Shown: one piece after another, positions 1 through 9,124 of the stretch
Position numbering within the stretch: position 1 is the stretch's first letter
Layout of the letters: each line of letters starts with the position of its first letter
From: JAMLIN01 sp041676645
Lineage (GTDB): Bacteria; Pseudomonadota; Gammaproteobacteria; Burkholderiales; Burkholderiaceae_E
Direction: 5' to 3'
Length of the DNA stretch: 33,657 nt
Assembly: GCA_041676645.1 (NCBI GenBank)
Contig: JBAYRO010000034.1
Location: 1 to 33,657, forward strand
Made by a program: the position numbers and the translations under genes
Notes under the pieces: generated by a model
What the model was told of the DNA's origin: nothing
Database searches by the model: none
Seen by the model: only the letters and a program-made list of their open reading frames with translations

Positions 1-37
1 CGCTTGCCGGCGCCCTCCCGCCACACTCCTCTTTCGC

Positions 38-877
38 ATGAGCAACCTCACCGTCTGGCTGGAGGCCGCCTTCCTCGGCCTCATCCAGGGCCTGACCGAA
101 TTCCTGCCGGTTTCCTCCAGCGCGCACCTGCGCATCGTCGGTCCCCTGCTGCCCTCGGGAGGCGACCCCGGAGCGGCCTTCACCGCGATCACCCAGCTGG
201 GCACCGAAGCCGCGGTGCTGCTGTACTTCCGGCACGACATCGTGCGCATCGCCCGGGCCTGGCTCGCCGCGCTGCTGTATGCCGATGCCCGCGGCACGTC
301 CGACGCACGGATGGGCTGGCTCATCATCATCGGTACATTGCCCATCGCGATCCTCGGCCTGCTGTTCAAGGACGCGATCGAGGGCTCGCTGCGCAACCTC
401 TATCTCACCGCCGCCATGCTGATCCTTTTCGCGCTGGCCCTCGGCGCTGCGGATCGGATCGGGCGCAAGGACCGCACACTCGACAGGCTGGGCTGGCGCC
501 ATGGCCTGCTCTTCGGCTTCGCTCAGGCGCTGGCGCTGATCCCGGGCGTTTCCCGATCCGGCGGTACCATCACCGCCGGCCTGCTCATGGGCTATACCCG
601 CGAAGCCGCGGCACGATACTCCTTCCTGCTGGCGATTCCGGCCGTCATGGCCTCGGGCTTCTACCAGCTGTACCGGAGCTGGGAGATCGGCAGCCCGATT
701 CCCGCCGGCCCCACGGCGCTCGCCACCATCGTGGCCTTCGGCGTAGGCTACGGCGTCATCGTACTGTTCCTGAAGCTGGTGTCGACCCGGGACTACATGC
801 CCTTCGTCTACTATCGGATCGCCCTGGGCGTGCTGGTACTGGCCCTGCTTGCCACCGGCGTGCTCAGCGCGTACTAG
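38..877 (+). CDS. uppP: Undecaprenyl-diphosphatase UppP (BacA)
   Basis: Integral membrane phosphatase that converts undecaprenyl pyrophosphate to the monophosphate, recycling the lipid carrier for peptidoglycan and other surface polymers. The 279-residue length is normal for the family. Both signature regions are visible: GLIQGLTEFLPVSSSAH near residues 14-30, with the conserved glutamate and serines, and GVSRSGGTI near residue 170, with the catalytic arginine. Several hydrophobic helices follow. The ATG at 38 begins MSNLTVWLEA. The gene is followed after 62 bp by the SLC13-type permease on the same strand, with no obvious functional link. Confidence 0.96.
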   Translation: MSNLTVWLEAAFLGLIQGLTEFLPVSSSAHLRIVGPLLPSGGDPGAAFTAITQLGTEAAVLLYFRHDIVRIARAWLAALLYADARGTSDARMGWLIIIGTLPIAILGLLFKDAIEGSLRNLYLTAAMLILFALALGAADRIGRKDRTLDRLGWRHGLLFGFAQALALIPGVSRSGGTITAGLLMGYTREAAARYSFLLAIPAVMASGFYQLYRSWEIGSPIPAGPTALATIVAFGVGYGVIVLFLKLVSTRDYMPFVYYRIALGVLVLALLATGVLSAY

Positions 878-939
878 GGAAGCCGTGAAGACGGCGGCGA
901 CTGGTTCCGGCAAGCCCTGAGACGATTGCATTCGCAAAC

Positions 940-2706
940 ATGACAATCGAGATCGCCCTCGTGCTCGCGATCGCGCTGGTCGCGGTGACCTTGTTCGCCA
1001 CCGAGAAGCTGCGCATCGACGCCGTGGCACTGCTGGTGCTGACCAGCCTCGTGCTGACCGGCCTGGTGAACCCGACCCAGGCGCTCAGCGGATTCAGCAA
1101 CTCCGCCACCATCACCGTCGCGGCGATGTTCGTGCTGGCGGCGGGGCTGCAGAACAGCGGCGCGCTCTCGGGGATCGGCGACCTGCTGGGCCGCGCCAGG
1201 TCACCGACGCAGTTCCTCATCATCCTCTTCGCCGTACTGGCGCTCATCGCGCCATTCGTCAACAACACGGCGGTCGTGGCGGTCTTCATGCCGATCGTGA
1301 TCGCGGCCACCGCCAGCATCGGCATGTCGGCCTCCAAGGCCCTGATTCCCCTGTCGTATGTGTCGCAGATGGCCGGCGTCTGCACCCTGGTGGGCACCTC
1401 GACCAACCTGCTGGTCAATGGCATGGCCCGGGATCTCGGTCATCCCGGTTTCAGCATGTTCGAGTTCGCGCCCCTGGGCGTGATCTGCTTCGCGGCGGGC
1501 TGCCTGTACCTCCTCACGATCGGGCGCTGGCTGCTGCCCGACACCCGGAGTTCCGAACTGGTCGAGCACTACGAGCTCGGCAAGTACATCACCGAACTGC
1601 GGGTCATGCCCGAATCCTCGCTGATCGGCACCTCGGTCGGCGAAGCCGGGCTCAGCAAGGAATACGGTGTCTTCGTCCTCGAGTTGCTGCGCGGCAACGA
1701 GAAGGTCTGGTCGCCCCGCTCGCAGAAGCTGCAGGAGGGGGATGTCCTGCTCGCCCGGGGCGACTGGTCGCAGCTGGATGAACTGCGCAAGGGCGCCGGG
1801 CTGGAAGTCAATGCCGAATTCAAGCTCAGGCAACGTTCCTTCGAGGACGTCGAGCAGGTCCTCACCGAAGTGATGATCGCGCCTCGTTCGCGCGTGATCG
1901 GCAGCACCCTGGGAATGCTGGATCCGGGCTGGGACCACAACACGACGGCGCTCGGCATCCATCGGCGCGGCCAGGTCCTGCGGGACGAACTGCGCAATGT
2001 GCGCCTGCAGGTCGGCGACATCCTGCTGATCCTTATCCCCGAATCCGGAATGCCCGCCCTGCGCAAGGACAGGAACGTGATCGTGCTGTCCGAGCGCCCG
2101 TCGGAAAAGCCCGCCGGCTGGCGCGCGCCTTTCGCCCTGGCGACCATGGCGCTCGTCATCGGCACTTCCGCCATCGGCTGGGCGCCGATCGCGGTGACAT
2201 CGCTCGCCGGCGCTGTCGCGATGACGCTCGCGGGCTGCCTCGATGCGGAGGATGTCTACGACGGCATCGACTGGCGCATCATCATCCTGATGGCCGGCCT
2301 GCTCCCCCTGGGAGTCGCGATGAGCGAAACCGGAGCGGCCCAGTTCCTCGTCGAGAACACCGTCGGGCTGGTCAGCGACCTCGGGCCCTGGGTGGTGCTT
2401 GGCGCCCTGTACCTGATGGCGCTGCTGCTCACCGAATTCATGAGCAATGCCGCGGCGGCCGTGCTGCTCACCCCGATCGGCATGTCCACGGCGACGATGA
2501 TGGAGGTGGATCCCACCCCGTTCCTGATCGCGGTGACCTTCGCGGCCTCCACCAGCTTCGCCACCCCGGTGGGCTACCAGACCAACACCATGGTGTACGG
2601 GGCCGGTGGCTACCGGTTCAGCGATTTAGTCAAGGTCGGGCTGCCCCTGAACCTGATCTTCTGGGGACTGGGGGTGATCTTCATCCCGGTCTTCTGGCCC
2701 TTCTGA
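940..2706 (+). CDS. SLC13/DASS-family permease with two RCK_C (TrkA-C) domains
   Basis: A 588-residue inner-membrane transporter of the anion:Na+ symporter group (dicarboxylate, sulfate or similar). The N-terminal membrane half (about 1-200) carries NNTAVV and a TSTN motif. A soluble middle (about 205-385) looks like two RCK_C domains, seen as repeated blocks such as LQEGDVLLARGD and LQVGDILLILIP. The C-terminal membrane half carries SNAAAAVLL and ends in a hydrophobic helix. This layout matches the SLC13 permease / YfbS-type family, whose substrates are mostly unassigned. The substrate cannot be read from the sequence. It is convergent with the ABC permease at 2720, only 13 bp away. Confidence 0.9.
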   Translation: MTIEIALVLAIALVAVTLFATEKLRIDAVALLVLTSLVLTGLVNPTQALSGFSNSATITVAAMFVLAAGLQNSGALSGIGDLLGRARSPTQFLIILFAVLALIAPFVNNTAVVAVFMPIVIAATASIGMSASKALIPLSYVSQMAGVCTLVGTSTNLLVNGMARDLGHPGFSMFEFAPLGVICFAAGCLYLLTIGRWLLPDTRSSELVEHYELGKYITELRVMPESSLIGTSVGEAGLSKEYGVFVLELLRGNEKVWSPRSQKLQEGDVLLARGDWSQLDELRKGAGLEVNAEFKLRQRSFEDVEQVLTEVMIAPRSRVIGSTLGMLDPGWDHNTTALGIHRRGQVLRDELRNVRLQVGDILLILIPESGMPALRKDRNVIVLSERPSEKPAGWRAPFALATMALVIGTSAIGWAPIAVTSLAGAVAMTLAGCLDAEDVYDGIDWRIIILMAGLLPLGVAMSETGAAQFLVENTVGLVSDLGPWVVLGALYLMALLLTEFMSNAAAAVLLTPIGMSTATMMEVDPTPFLIAVTFAASTSFATPVGYQTNTMVYGAGGYRFSDLVKVGLPLNLIFWGLGVIFIPVFWPF

Positions 2707-2719
2707 AAACGGCGGCGGA

Positions 2720-3847
2720 TCAGGCCATCCGCGTGATCGTCGTGCGAAAACGCTGCAGCGACAGGGCGAACAGCACGATGCCTATCAGCGCCAGCGCCAC
2801 GAACTGCGGCCACACGAACTCCAGGCCGGCGCCACGGAAAAGGATCGCCTGCCCGAGCTGGACGAAATGGGTGGTCGGCGCCAGCAGCATGATGCCCTGC
2901 ACCAGCTCGGGCATGTTCTCGCGCGGAGTACCGCCGCCCGAGAGCATCTGCAGCGGCATGATGGTCAGCATCATCAACATGGCGAACTGCGGCATGTTGC
3001 GCGCCAGCGTGGCCAGGAAGATGCCCATGGACGCGGTGGCGAACAGGCATAGTGCCGAGCCCGCGAAGAACAGCGGCAGCGAGCCGGCCAGCGGCACCTC
3101 CAGCAGTCCCCGCACGATGAGGCCGATCGACATGCCGGCCGCCAGCAGCACTACGAAGCCCATCGACCAGGTCTTGGCGAGCATGATCTCGCCGGGTGTC
3201 ACCGGCATGACCAGCAGGTGCTCGATCGTGCCGCGCTCGCGCTCGCGGATCAGCGCCGCGCCGGTGAGGATGATCGACAGCATCGCGATGTAGTTGATCA
3301 CCTGCACGATGCTGCCGAACCATGACGGTTCCAGGGCGGGATTGAAGCGCGCGCGCAGGGCAAGCTCGACCGGCGCCACCACATCGGCGCGATGGCGCTG
3401 CGCGAACTCGCTGATCTCGCCCATGACGATCTGCTGGACGTAGCCGCTGCCGACGAAGGCCTGGTTCATGCGCGTGGCGTCGACATTCAGCTGGAGACCG
3501 GGGGATCGCCCCGCCAGCAGGTCGCGCTGGAAGTTGCGCGGGATGACCAGCACGAAGGTGTACAGGCCTTCGTCCATGCCGCGATCCATCTGCGGCCAGT
3601 CGATCATCCGGGGCGTCGTGAACTGTGGCGGGTACAGGGCCGAAGCGATGCGCTGCGACAGCGGCGACCGATCCTCGTCGACGATCGCGATCGGCGCATT
3701 GTTCAGCGTATCGGGCATGGCGGTAGCGGCGCTGTACACGCCCACCGTGAACACGTAGACGATGAGCACCAGCATCGCCGGATCGCGCCACAGGCTCCAG
3801 AGCTCCTTGATGCCGAGCCGCCAGGTATTCGCGAGGAAGCGGCGCAC
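2720..3847 (-). CDS. ABC-2 type permease, YhhJ-like
   Basis: A 375-residue membrane subunit of an ABC exporter. An N-terminal helix (about 18-42) is followed by a large periplasmic region (about 45-175) and then five hydrophobic helices from about 180 to the end, the usual ABC2_membrane_3 layout. It begins with GTG (MRRFLANTWRLGIKELWSL). The stop of the upstream ATPase/permease gene lies 4 bp before this start, and a GGAG sits about 10 bases upstream, so translation is probably coupled. With the two upstream genes it forms a YhiI-RbbA-YhhJ-type system. The substrate is unknown; related systems are annotated as drug or toxic-compound exporters. Confidence 0.92.
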   Translation of the reverse strand: MRRFLANTWRLGIKELWSLWRDPAMLVLIVYVFTVGVYSAATAMPDTLNNAPIAIVDEDRSPLSQRIASALYPPQFTTPRMIDWPQMDRGMDEGLYTFVLVIPRNFQRDLLAGRSPGLQLNVDATRMNQAFVGSGYVQQIVMGEISEFAQRHRADVVAPVELALRARFNPALEPSWFGSIVQVINYIAMLSIILTGAALIRERERGTIEHLLVMPVTPGEIMLAKTWSMGFVVLLAAGMSIGLIVRGLLEVPLAGSLPLFFAGSALCLFATASMGIFLATLARNMPQFAMLMMLTIMPLQMLSGGGTPRENMPELVQGIMLLAPTTHFVQLGQAILFRGAGLEFVWPQFVALALIGIVLFALSLQRFRTTITRMA

Positions 3848-3851
3848 GGGC

Positions 3852-6722
3852 TCAGCGCTCCTGCTTGCGCAGCAGCAGGATCGCCGCGCCCACGATGATC
3901 GGTGCGGCGACCACCATGGCCAGGATCGAGGGGCCGAGATCGCCGAAATGCAGCGCCTTGTTGAATACGCCGCGGCTCACGTCGATCATGTGCGTGGCCG
4001 GATAGATCTCGCCGAACCAGCGCGCCCCGCCCTGCAGCGAGGAAACCGGATCGATCAGCCCCGAGAACTGCGTGGCGGGGACCATGGTGCCGATCATCGC
4101 GAAGAACATCGCCGCGATCTGGCTGCGGGTGACACTGGACGCCAGCAGGCCCATGCCGGTTGCGCAGAAGCTGAAGACGAGCGCGGCGAGCACCAGGGTG
4201 GCGAGGCTGCCCTTGATCGGCACGCCGAACACCGTTGCCGAGAGCAGCGTCATCAGCGCGAAGTTGAGCATCGCCAGCGCCACGTAGGGCAACTGCTTGC
4301 CGAGCATGAACTCGGTGCGCGTGACCGGCGTGACGTAGAAGTTGATGATCGATCCGGTCTCCTTCTCACGCACCACCGAGAGCGCCGCCAGCATGGCGGG
4401 CAGCATCAGCAGCAGCAAGGGCATGACCGCGGGCACCATGGCGGGCAGGCTCCTGACATCGGGGTTGTAGCGAAAGCGCGTCTCGATGTCGGCAAGCCCA
4501 GCCGGTGATCCGCCGGTGCGCGCGGTCACCTGCTCGGCGAGCCAGTGCTGGTGGATGCCCTGCACATAGCCCTTCACCGTCTCGGCGCGCTGCGGCATGG
4601 AACCATCGATCCAGGCGCCGATCTCGGCGTTCCGCCCGCGCAGGACGTCGCGTCCGAAGCCGGGCGGGATCTCCAGGGCCAGGTGGAGCTCGCCGCTTCG
4701 CATGCGGCGATCCATGTCCGCATGATCGACGATCGGCGACTGCTCTACGAAGTAGCGCGAGCCGGCCAGGCTCAGCGTGTAGCCCTGGCTCAGGGTGGAC
4801 TGGTCGCCATCGAGCACCGCGTAGCGCAGGTCGTCGACATCCATGCTGATGCCGAAGCCGATCACGAACATGAGGATCGCCGAGCCCGCCAGCGCCAGTG
4901 TGGCGCGCACCGTGTCGCGCTGCAGTTCCAGGGATTCGCGCCAGAGGTAGCTCAGCAGGCGCTGCGGGCTGAAGCCACGGTGCGCCCTGCGGGCGATCGT
5001 GGCCCGCGCCGGGACGACGTCCGACGCCGGCGCGGCGGCCGGTTGCTCTCCGGCATCGACATCGGCATCGGTATCGGCCGGCGCCGTACCGCCGCCCGCC
5101 TCGAGGAGATAGCCGATGAAGGCGTCCTCGAGCGTGGCCGCGCCGCGCTTCCCGACCAGCCTTGCCGGGGTGTCGCTGTCGAGCACCTTGCCCGCATGCA
5201 TCATCGACATGCGATCGCAGCGCTCGGCCTCGTTCATGAAATGCGTCGAGATGAAGATCGTCACCCGGTCGCGGCGCGACAGCTCGACCAGCAACCGCCA
5301 GAAGGCGTCGCGAGCGACCGGATCCACCCCCGAGGTCGGCTCGTCGAGGATCAGCAGTTCGGGCTGGTGCACCATGGCCACGGCCAGCGACAGGCGCTGG
5401 CGCATGCCCAGCGGCAGGCTTTCGGGCAGCTTGTCGGTGACATCGCGCAGGCCGAACCGCTCCTGCATGTCGGCCACACGCCCGGGTATCTCGGCTGCCG
5501 GCACCCCGAACAGGCGGGCATGCAGCTCGAGGTTCTGGCGCACCGTCAGCTCGCCGTAGAGAGAGAACGACTGCGACATGTAGCCCACCCGGCGGCGGGT
5601 CGCCATGTCGGAATGTCGCCGCCACGCTCCCCCGCTACACGGGGCTCGCTGCCCCCCGAGGGGGCTACCGCCGCCTTGGGGCGGCCCGGCGGCGGCGGTA
5701 TCGACCTCCTGGCCGAACAGCCAGGCCCGGCCCTCGCTCGCCGGCAGCAGGCCGGTGAGCATCTTCATCGTGGTGGTCTTGCCGCAACCGTTGGAGCCGA
5801 GGAAGCCGAAGATCTCGCCCCGCCGGATCCGGAAGCTGACGTGGTCGACCGCCACGAAGTCGCCGAAACGCATCGTCAGGCCCTTCGCCTCGATCGCGAT
5901 GTCGCCGTCGCCGCCATCGAGCGGCGGTATCACGACGGCCGCATGGCCGCGCCTCTTCTCCTCGGGCAGCAGCGCGATGAAGGCCGCCTCGAGCGATTCT
6001 CCACCGGTGCGCGATCGCAGCTCGGCGGGTGTGCCGGTGGCGAGCACCCGGCCTTCGTCCATGGCCACCAGCCAGTCGAAGCGCTCGGCCTCGTCCATGT
6101 AGGCGGTCGCGACGATCACGCTCATGTCCCGGCGCTGTGCGCGGATGCGCGCGATCAGCTCCCAGAACTGGGCGCGGGCCAGGGGATCGACGCCGGTGGT
6201 CGGCTCGTCGAGGATCAGCAGGTCCGGGTCATGGATCAGCGCGCAGCACAGGCCGAGCTTCTGCTTCATGCCGCCCGAGAGCTTGCCGGCCGGCCGGGCG
6301 AGGAACTCGCGCATGCCCGTGGCGTCGGTGAGCTCGTCGATGCGCCGGCGCCTTTCGGCGGCATCGTGGCCGAAGAGCCGGGCGAAGAACTGCAGGTTCT
6401 CCTCGACCGACAGGGTCGGGTACAGGTTCCTGCCCAGGCCCTGGGGCATGTAGGCGATACGCGGGCAGACTTCCCTGCGATGGCGCCGGCTCCCCATGCT
6501 CCCGCCCAGCACCTCGATGCGTCCCTGCTGGATCGCCCGGGCGCCGGCCACCAGCGCGAGCAGGCTGGACTTGCCGACGCCGTCGGGCCCGATCAGGCCG
6601 ACCATCCGGCCGGCCGGAATCGCCAGCGTGATGTCGGCGAGCGCCTGGACTTCCCCGTAGCGCAGCCCGACCGCTTCGAGCCGGACCGGCGCCGACGGTG
6701 GTGATTCGTGCGCGGTGGTCAC
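3852..6722 (-). CDS. ABC transporter fusion: two ATPase domains plus ABC-2 permease (RbbA/YhiH-like)
   Basis: About 956 residues. NBD1 spans about 12-240, with Walker A GPDGVGKS, signature LSGGMKQ and Walker B LLILDEPTTGVDP. NBD2 spans about 265-530, with Walker A GSNGCGKTT and the degenerate signature LPLGMRQ that is usual in RbbA. A linker rich in Asp and Ala leads to an ABC-2 permease with about six helices. NBD1 has Tyr in place of the switch His (ATAYMDEA); NBD2 keeps His (STHFMNEA). I chose the GTG at 6722 because it overlaps the TGA of the upstream gene as GTGA; a GTG at 6752 is the alternative. Residues about 343-371 are an inserted repeat, described separately. E. coli RbbA was described as ribosome-associated, but this gene sits in an exporter operon. 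Confidence 0.9.
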   Translation of the reverse strand: MTTAHESPPSAPVRLEAVGLRYGEVQALADITLAIPAGRMVGLIGPDGVGKSSLLALVAGARAIQQGRIEVLGGSMGSRRHRREVCPRIAYMPQGLGRNLYPTLSVEENLQFFARLFGHDAAERRRRIDELTDATGMREFLARPAGKLSGGMKQKLGLCCALIHDPDLLILDEPTTGVDPLARAQFWELIARIRAQRRDMSVIVATAYMDEAERFDWLVAMDEGRVLATGTPAELRSRTGGESLEAAFIALLPEEKRRGHAAVVIPPLDGGDGDIAIEAKGLTMRFGDFVAVDHVSFRIRRGEIFGFLGSNGCGKTTTMKMLTGLLPASEGRAWLFGQEVDTAAAGPPQGGGSPLGGQRAPCSGGAWRRHSDMATRRRVGYMSQSFSLYGELTVRQNLELHARLFGVPAAEIPGRVADMQERFGLRDVTDKLPESLPLGMRQRLSLAVAMVHQPELLILDEPTSGVDPVARDAFWRLLVELSRRDRVTIFISTHFMNEAERCDRMSMMHAGKVLDSDTPARLVGKRGAATLEDAFIGYLLEAGGGTAPADTDADVDAGEQPAAAPASDVVPARATIARRAHRGFSPQRLLSYLWRESLELQRDTVRATLALAGSAILMFVIGFGISMDVDDLRYAVLDGDQSTLSQGYTLSLAGSRYFVEQSPIVDHADMDRRMRSGELHLALEIPPGFGRDVLRGRNAEIGAWIDGSMPQRAETVKGYVQGIHQHWLAEQVTARTGGSPAGLADIETRFRYNPDVRSLPAMVPAVMPLLLLMLPAMLAALSVVREKETGSIINFYVTPVTRTEFMLGKQLPYVALAMLNFALMTLLSATVFGVPIKGSLATLVLAALVFSFCATGMGLLASSVTRSQIAAMFFAMIGTMVPATQFSGLIDPVSSLQGGARWFGEIYPATHMIDVSRGVFNKALHFGDLGPSILAMVVAAPIIVGAAILLLRKQER
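5610..5696 (-). repeat. C-rich three-hairpin repeat inserted in frame in the ABC fusion gene
   Basis: Exactly 87 bp (29 codons) separates VDT from DMATRRR, residues that are nearly adjacent in RbbA homologues. The insert contains three successive small stems: 5630-5634 with 5640-5644, 5651-5656 with 5660-5665 (GCCCCC/GGGGGC), and 5670-5675 with 5680-5685 (GCCGCC/GGCGGC). This is the form of a dispersed repeat that I recall from many Burkholderiales genomes, where it is normally intergenic. The reading frame stays open and encodes a Gly/Pro/Ala/Arg-rich loop. The insert falls between Walker A and the Q-loop of NBD2. Confidence 0.75.
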
Positions 6723-7789
6723 GGTACTCGCAATGCGAGGCGCTCCGGCCACTCGCGCGCGGGATCGAGCCGGACCCAGGCCTCGCCGGGGAGCCCGGTC
6801 TTGACCTGCTCGAGATGCTCGCGCAGCAGCGCGCGATCGATCTGCGCGCGCACACGGAACATCAGCTTCTGCCGCTCGCTGGCGGTCTCCACCGTTCTCG
6901 GGGTGAACTGCGCCGAACTGGCGATGAAGGAGATCCGCGCCGGGATCACGTACTGCGGTGCCGCGTCCAGGACCAGGCGCACCTCGGAGCCCAGCGCCAG
7001 CCTGCCCGCCGCCTCGGTGGGCAGGAAGAAGGTCATGTAGACGTCGGACAGGTCGATCAGGTTCAGCACACGACCACCCGCCCCCAGTACTTCGCCGGGC
7101 TGGGCGACCCGGAACTGCACCCGGCCGTCGCGCGGCGCCCGCAGCTGGCTGTCGTCGATCTCGGACTGGATGCGCTCGAGCGTGGCGTCGACCGCCTCGA
7201 CCTGCGACTGCGCGCTGACCACCTGCGCCCGCGCCGCGGCGATCGCCGCATCGGCGGAAGCGGCCTGCGCCCTCGCGGCGGCAATCGCCGCCTCGGCGCT
7301 GCGTGTGCGGACCCGGTCGTCGTCCAGGATCTGGGCCGAGGTGGCGCCCTCCCGGGCCAGGGTTTCCGAGCGCGCCTGCCGGCGCCGCGCGGCATCGAGT
7401 TCCGCCTCGGTCCGATGCACCTGCGCCAGCATCGCCACCTTGTCGCTCTCGCGCATCGCGGCCTGCGCCCTGGCGCTTGCCACCATGTTGATGGCCTGCT
7501 GGCGCTGGGCCTGCGCTTCGCGCAGCTGCGCCTGCAGCGTCTGGACCTGCATCGTCGCCAGCACCTGCCCGGCCTGCACGAAGGCGCCTTCCTCGACCAG
7601 GATGTCATCGACCCGGCCGGCCAGCTTGGTGGCGATATCGATCTCGGTGGCTTCGATCCGGCCGTTGCTGGCGAGAAACGCGCTGTCGCCCTCGCCGGCG
7701 GCCTGTTCCTGCCAGACATACCAGCCGGCGGCCAACAGGCCGATGACGACGAGGGCAGGAATCAGCTTTTTCTTGAAATCGATGGCCAT
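6719..7789 (-). CDS. HlyD-family periplasmic adaptor (YhiI-like membrane fusion protein)
   Basis: A 356-residue adaptor that links inner-membrane ABC exporters to an outer-membrane channel. A short cytoplasmic start (MAIDFKKK) precedes one membrane anchor (about 9-26). A lipoyl-like half (NGRIEATEIDIATKLAGRV) follows, then a long alanine-rich coiled coil (about 80-215), the second lipoyl half (LRAPRDGRV) and a beta-barrel region. It is the first gene of the leftward exporter operon, and its stop overlaps the start of the ATPase/permease gene. A TAGAAT on the minus strand (7867-7862) could be a -10 element about 70 bases upstream, but I see no good -35. A TolC-type partner could be the gene at 33055, which is an inference only. 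Confidence 0.93.
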   Translation of the reverse strand: MAIDFKKKLIPALVVIGLLAAGWYVWQEQAAGEGDSAFLASNGRIEATEIDIATKLAGRVDDILVEEGAFVQAGQVLATMQVQTLQAQLREAQAQRQQAINMVASARAQAAMRESDKVAMLAQVHRTEAELDAARRRQARSETLAREGATSAQILDDDRVRTRSAEAAIAAARAQAASADAAIAAARAQVVSAQSQVEAVDATLERIQSEIDDSQLRAPRDGRVQFRVAQPGEVLGAGGRVLNLIDLSDVYMTFFLPTEAAGRLALGSEVRLVLDAAPQYVIPARISFIASSAQFTPRTVETASERQKLMFRVRAQIDRALLREHLEQVKTGLPGEAWVRLDPAREWPERLALRVP

Positions 7790-7945
7790 GATGGTAGGCG
7801 GGCGAGGTGGCGGGAGGACCGGCTCGAGTCCACGATAGCGTCGTGGGAATCGGACGCATTGATTCTAGTCATGCTTGCGGACAGATCGCGCAGCGTCAGC
7901 GATGCGATGCGATGCGTTTCGGACATCCGGGTCGACGACATGAAG

Positions 7946-8998
7946 TCACTCGCCGACCTCATGGTGTGACGCCGGCGGATGATCCGTCTCGGGCAGGCCT
8001 GGGGTCGCGTCGATGATGCGAGCCATCAGCTGATGCAGGTCGCCACGATGGCCGCTGCGAGCGGCCGATACGCTGTGGTCCGAGGTCATCACCACTGTCA
8101 GCCCGAGCCGCGGGACGATATAGAGCATCTGTCCACCGTAGCCCCAGCCGTAGTGGACGTCCTCGCCGGCAAGCCGGGTGAGGAACCAGGCGTAGCCATG
8201 CTCGTCGCCCGTCCAGGGCGATCGGGTACGCGGCTGCCAGGACGCCTCGATCCATTCGCGCGAGACCAGGCGCCGGCCTGCGGGCGTGACGCCGCCGTTG
8301 CGATACAGCTCGCCGAACGCCAGCAATGAGCGCGGGCTCATCGCCATCTCGTTTCCGCCCATGTGGATGCCCTGCGGATCGCGCGTCCAGCCGGTGATCG
8401 CGAAGCCCTCGAGCGGCCCCAGCCAGTCACGGGCAAGGCGCAGCATGGAACGCCCGGACTGGCGAGCCAGAATGGCCGCGAGCAGATGCGTGGAGCCGGT
8501 GGAGTAGATCATCCGTCCGCCCGGCTCGTCCTCGAAGGGCCGTGCCAGGGCCGCGCGCACCCAGTTGCGGCTCGTCACCCAGGCCCCGTACTCCGGGCCC
8601 GAAGTCGACCCCAGCCCCGCCTGCATCGACAGCAGGTGGCCGATCGTCAGCTGTTTCATGCGGGGATCGGGATCGGCGGGCAGGTCGCGCGCCAGCAATG
8701 GCGCCACCCGCTGGTCGGTGCCCTCGAGCACACCCCTGTCGATGGCGATGCCGACCAGGGCCGAGACCACCAGCTTCGAGGCCGACTTGATATTGGTCGG
8801 GCGCCTGGTGTCGTGGCCCCGGTAGCCACGCTCGCCGACGATTCGCCCGTCGCGGGCAACGATCACCGTCTCCAGCGGCGTGAGCGAGCCGGCCTCGTCG
8901 AGCAGGGCGTCCAGCGTTGCCGCCGACACCGGCGCCACTGCGCTGCAAACCAGCAATGTCGCGAAGAACAGCGGGATCCAGGCACGGGGTCCGGGCAT
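7946..8998 (-). CDS. Secreted serine hydrolase, class C beta-lactamase fold
   Basis: A 350-residue protein. The N-terminus (MPGPRAWIPLFFATLLVCSAVAP) is a signal peptide, so it acts in the periplasm or outside. The SxxK nucleophile motif is SASK (S72, K75), the second motif is YST (165-167), and a HYGWGYGG stretch near the C-terminus is in the place of the third motif. Such proteins are carboxylesterases, peptidases or, less often, beta-lactamases; substrate specificity cannot be read here. The start codon lies just beside the FrmR-type operator at 9001-9020 and the gene is divergent from frmA, so formaldehyde-responsive control is possible but unproven. Confidence 0.88.
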   Translation of the reverse strand: MPGPRAWIPLFFATLLVCSAVAPVSAATLDALLDEAGSLTPLETVIVARDGRIVGERGYRGHDTRRPTNIKSASKLVVSALVGIAIDRGVLEGTDQRVAPLLARDLPADPDPRMKQLTIGHLLSMQAGLGSTSGPEYGAWVTSRNWVRAALARPFEDEPGGRMIYSTGSTHLLAAILARQSGRSMLRLARDWLGPLEGFAITGWTRDPQGIHMGGNEMAMSPRSLLAFGELYRNGGVTPAGRRLVSREWIEASWQPRTRSPWTGDEHGYAWFLTRLAGEDVHYGWGYGGQMLYIVPRLGLTVVMTSDHSVSAARSGHRGDLHQLMARIIDATPGLPETDHPPASHHEVGE

Positions 8999-9000
8999 CT

Positions 9001-9020
9001 ACTATACTCCCCTATAGTAT
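9001..9020. promoter_or_regulatory. Candidate FrmR operator upstream of frmA
   Basis: The stretch ACTATACTCCCCTATAGTAT contains ATACT and AGTAT arms around a C-rich core, and also ACTATA/TATAGT arms. A/T inverted repeats around a G/C tract are characteristic of RcnR/CsoR/FrmR-family operators, and the E. coli frm promoter has a similar element. TATAGT (9013-9018) could also serve as the -10 for frmA. The matching regulator gene is the third gene of the operon (11144). Confidence 0.7.
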
Positions 9021-9124
9021 CTGGAAGATATCCATGCGGGTCGACCGGAATCCCGATCTCACGTATCGTCGGCGAACGGCCTGGGCGCCGACCGATCCGC
9101 TCTCCGTTTCCCGAGGAACAAGCC

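Noticed and set aside
4545..6704. Very long open frame on the plus strand opposite the ABC fusion gene (719 codons)
   Set aside because: It is antisense to a clear ABC gene, has low-complexity Arg/His/Gly-rich composition and no family motif; such shadows are expected at this GC content.
7899..7914. Short direct repeat GCGATGCGATGCGATG
   Set aside because: Only about three units of a simple hexamer/pentamer pattern in a 156-bp spacer; no link to a gene function.
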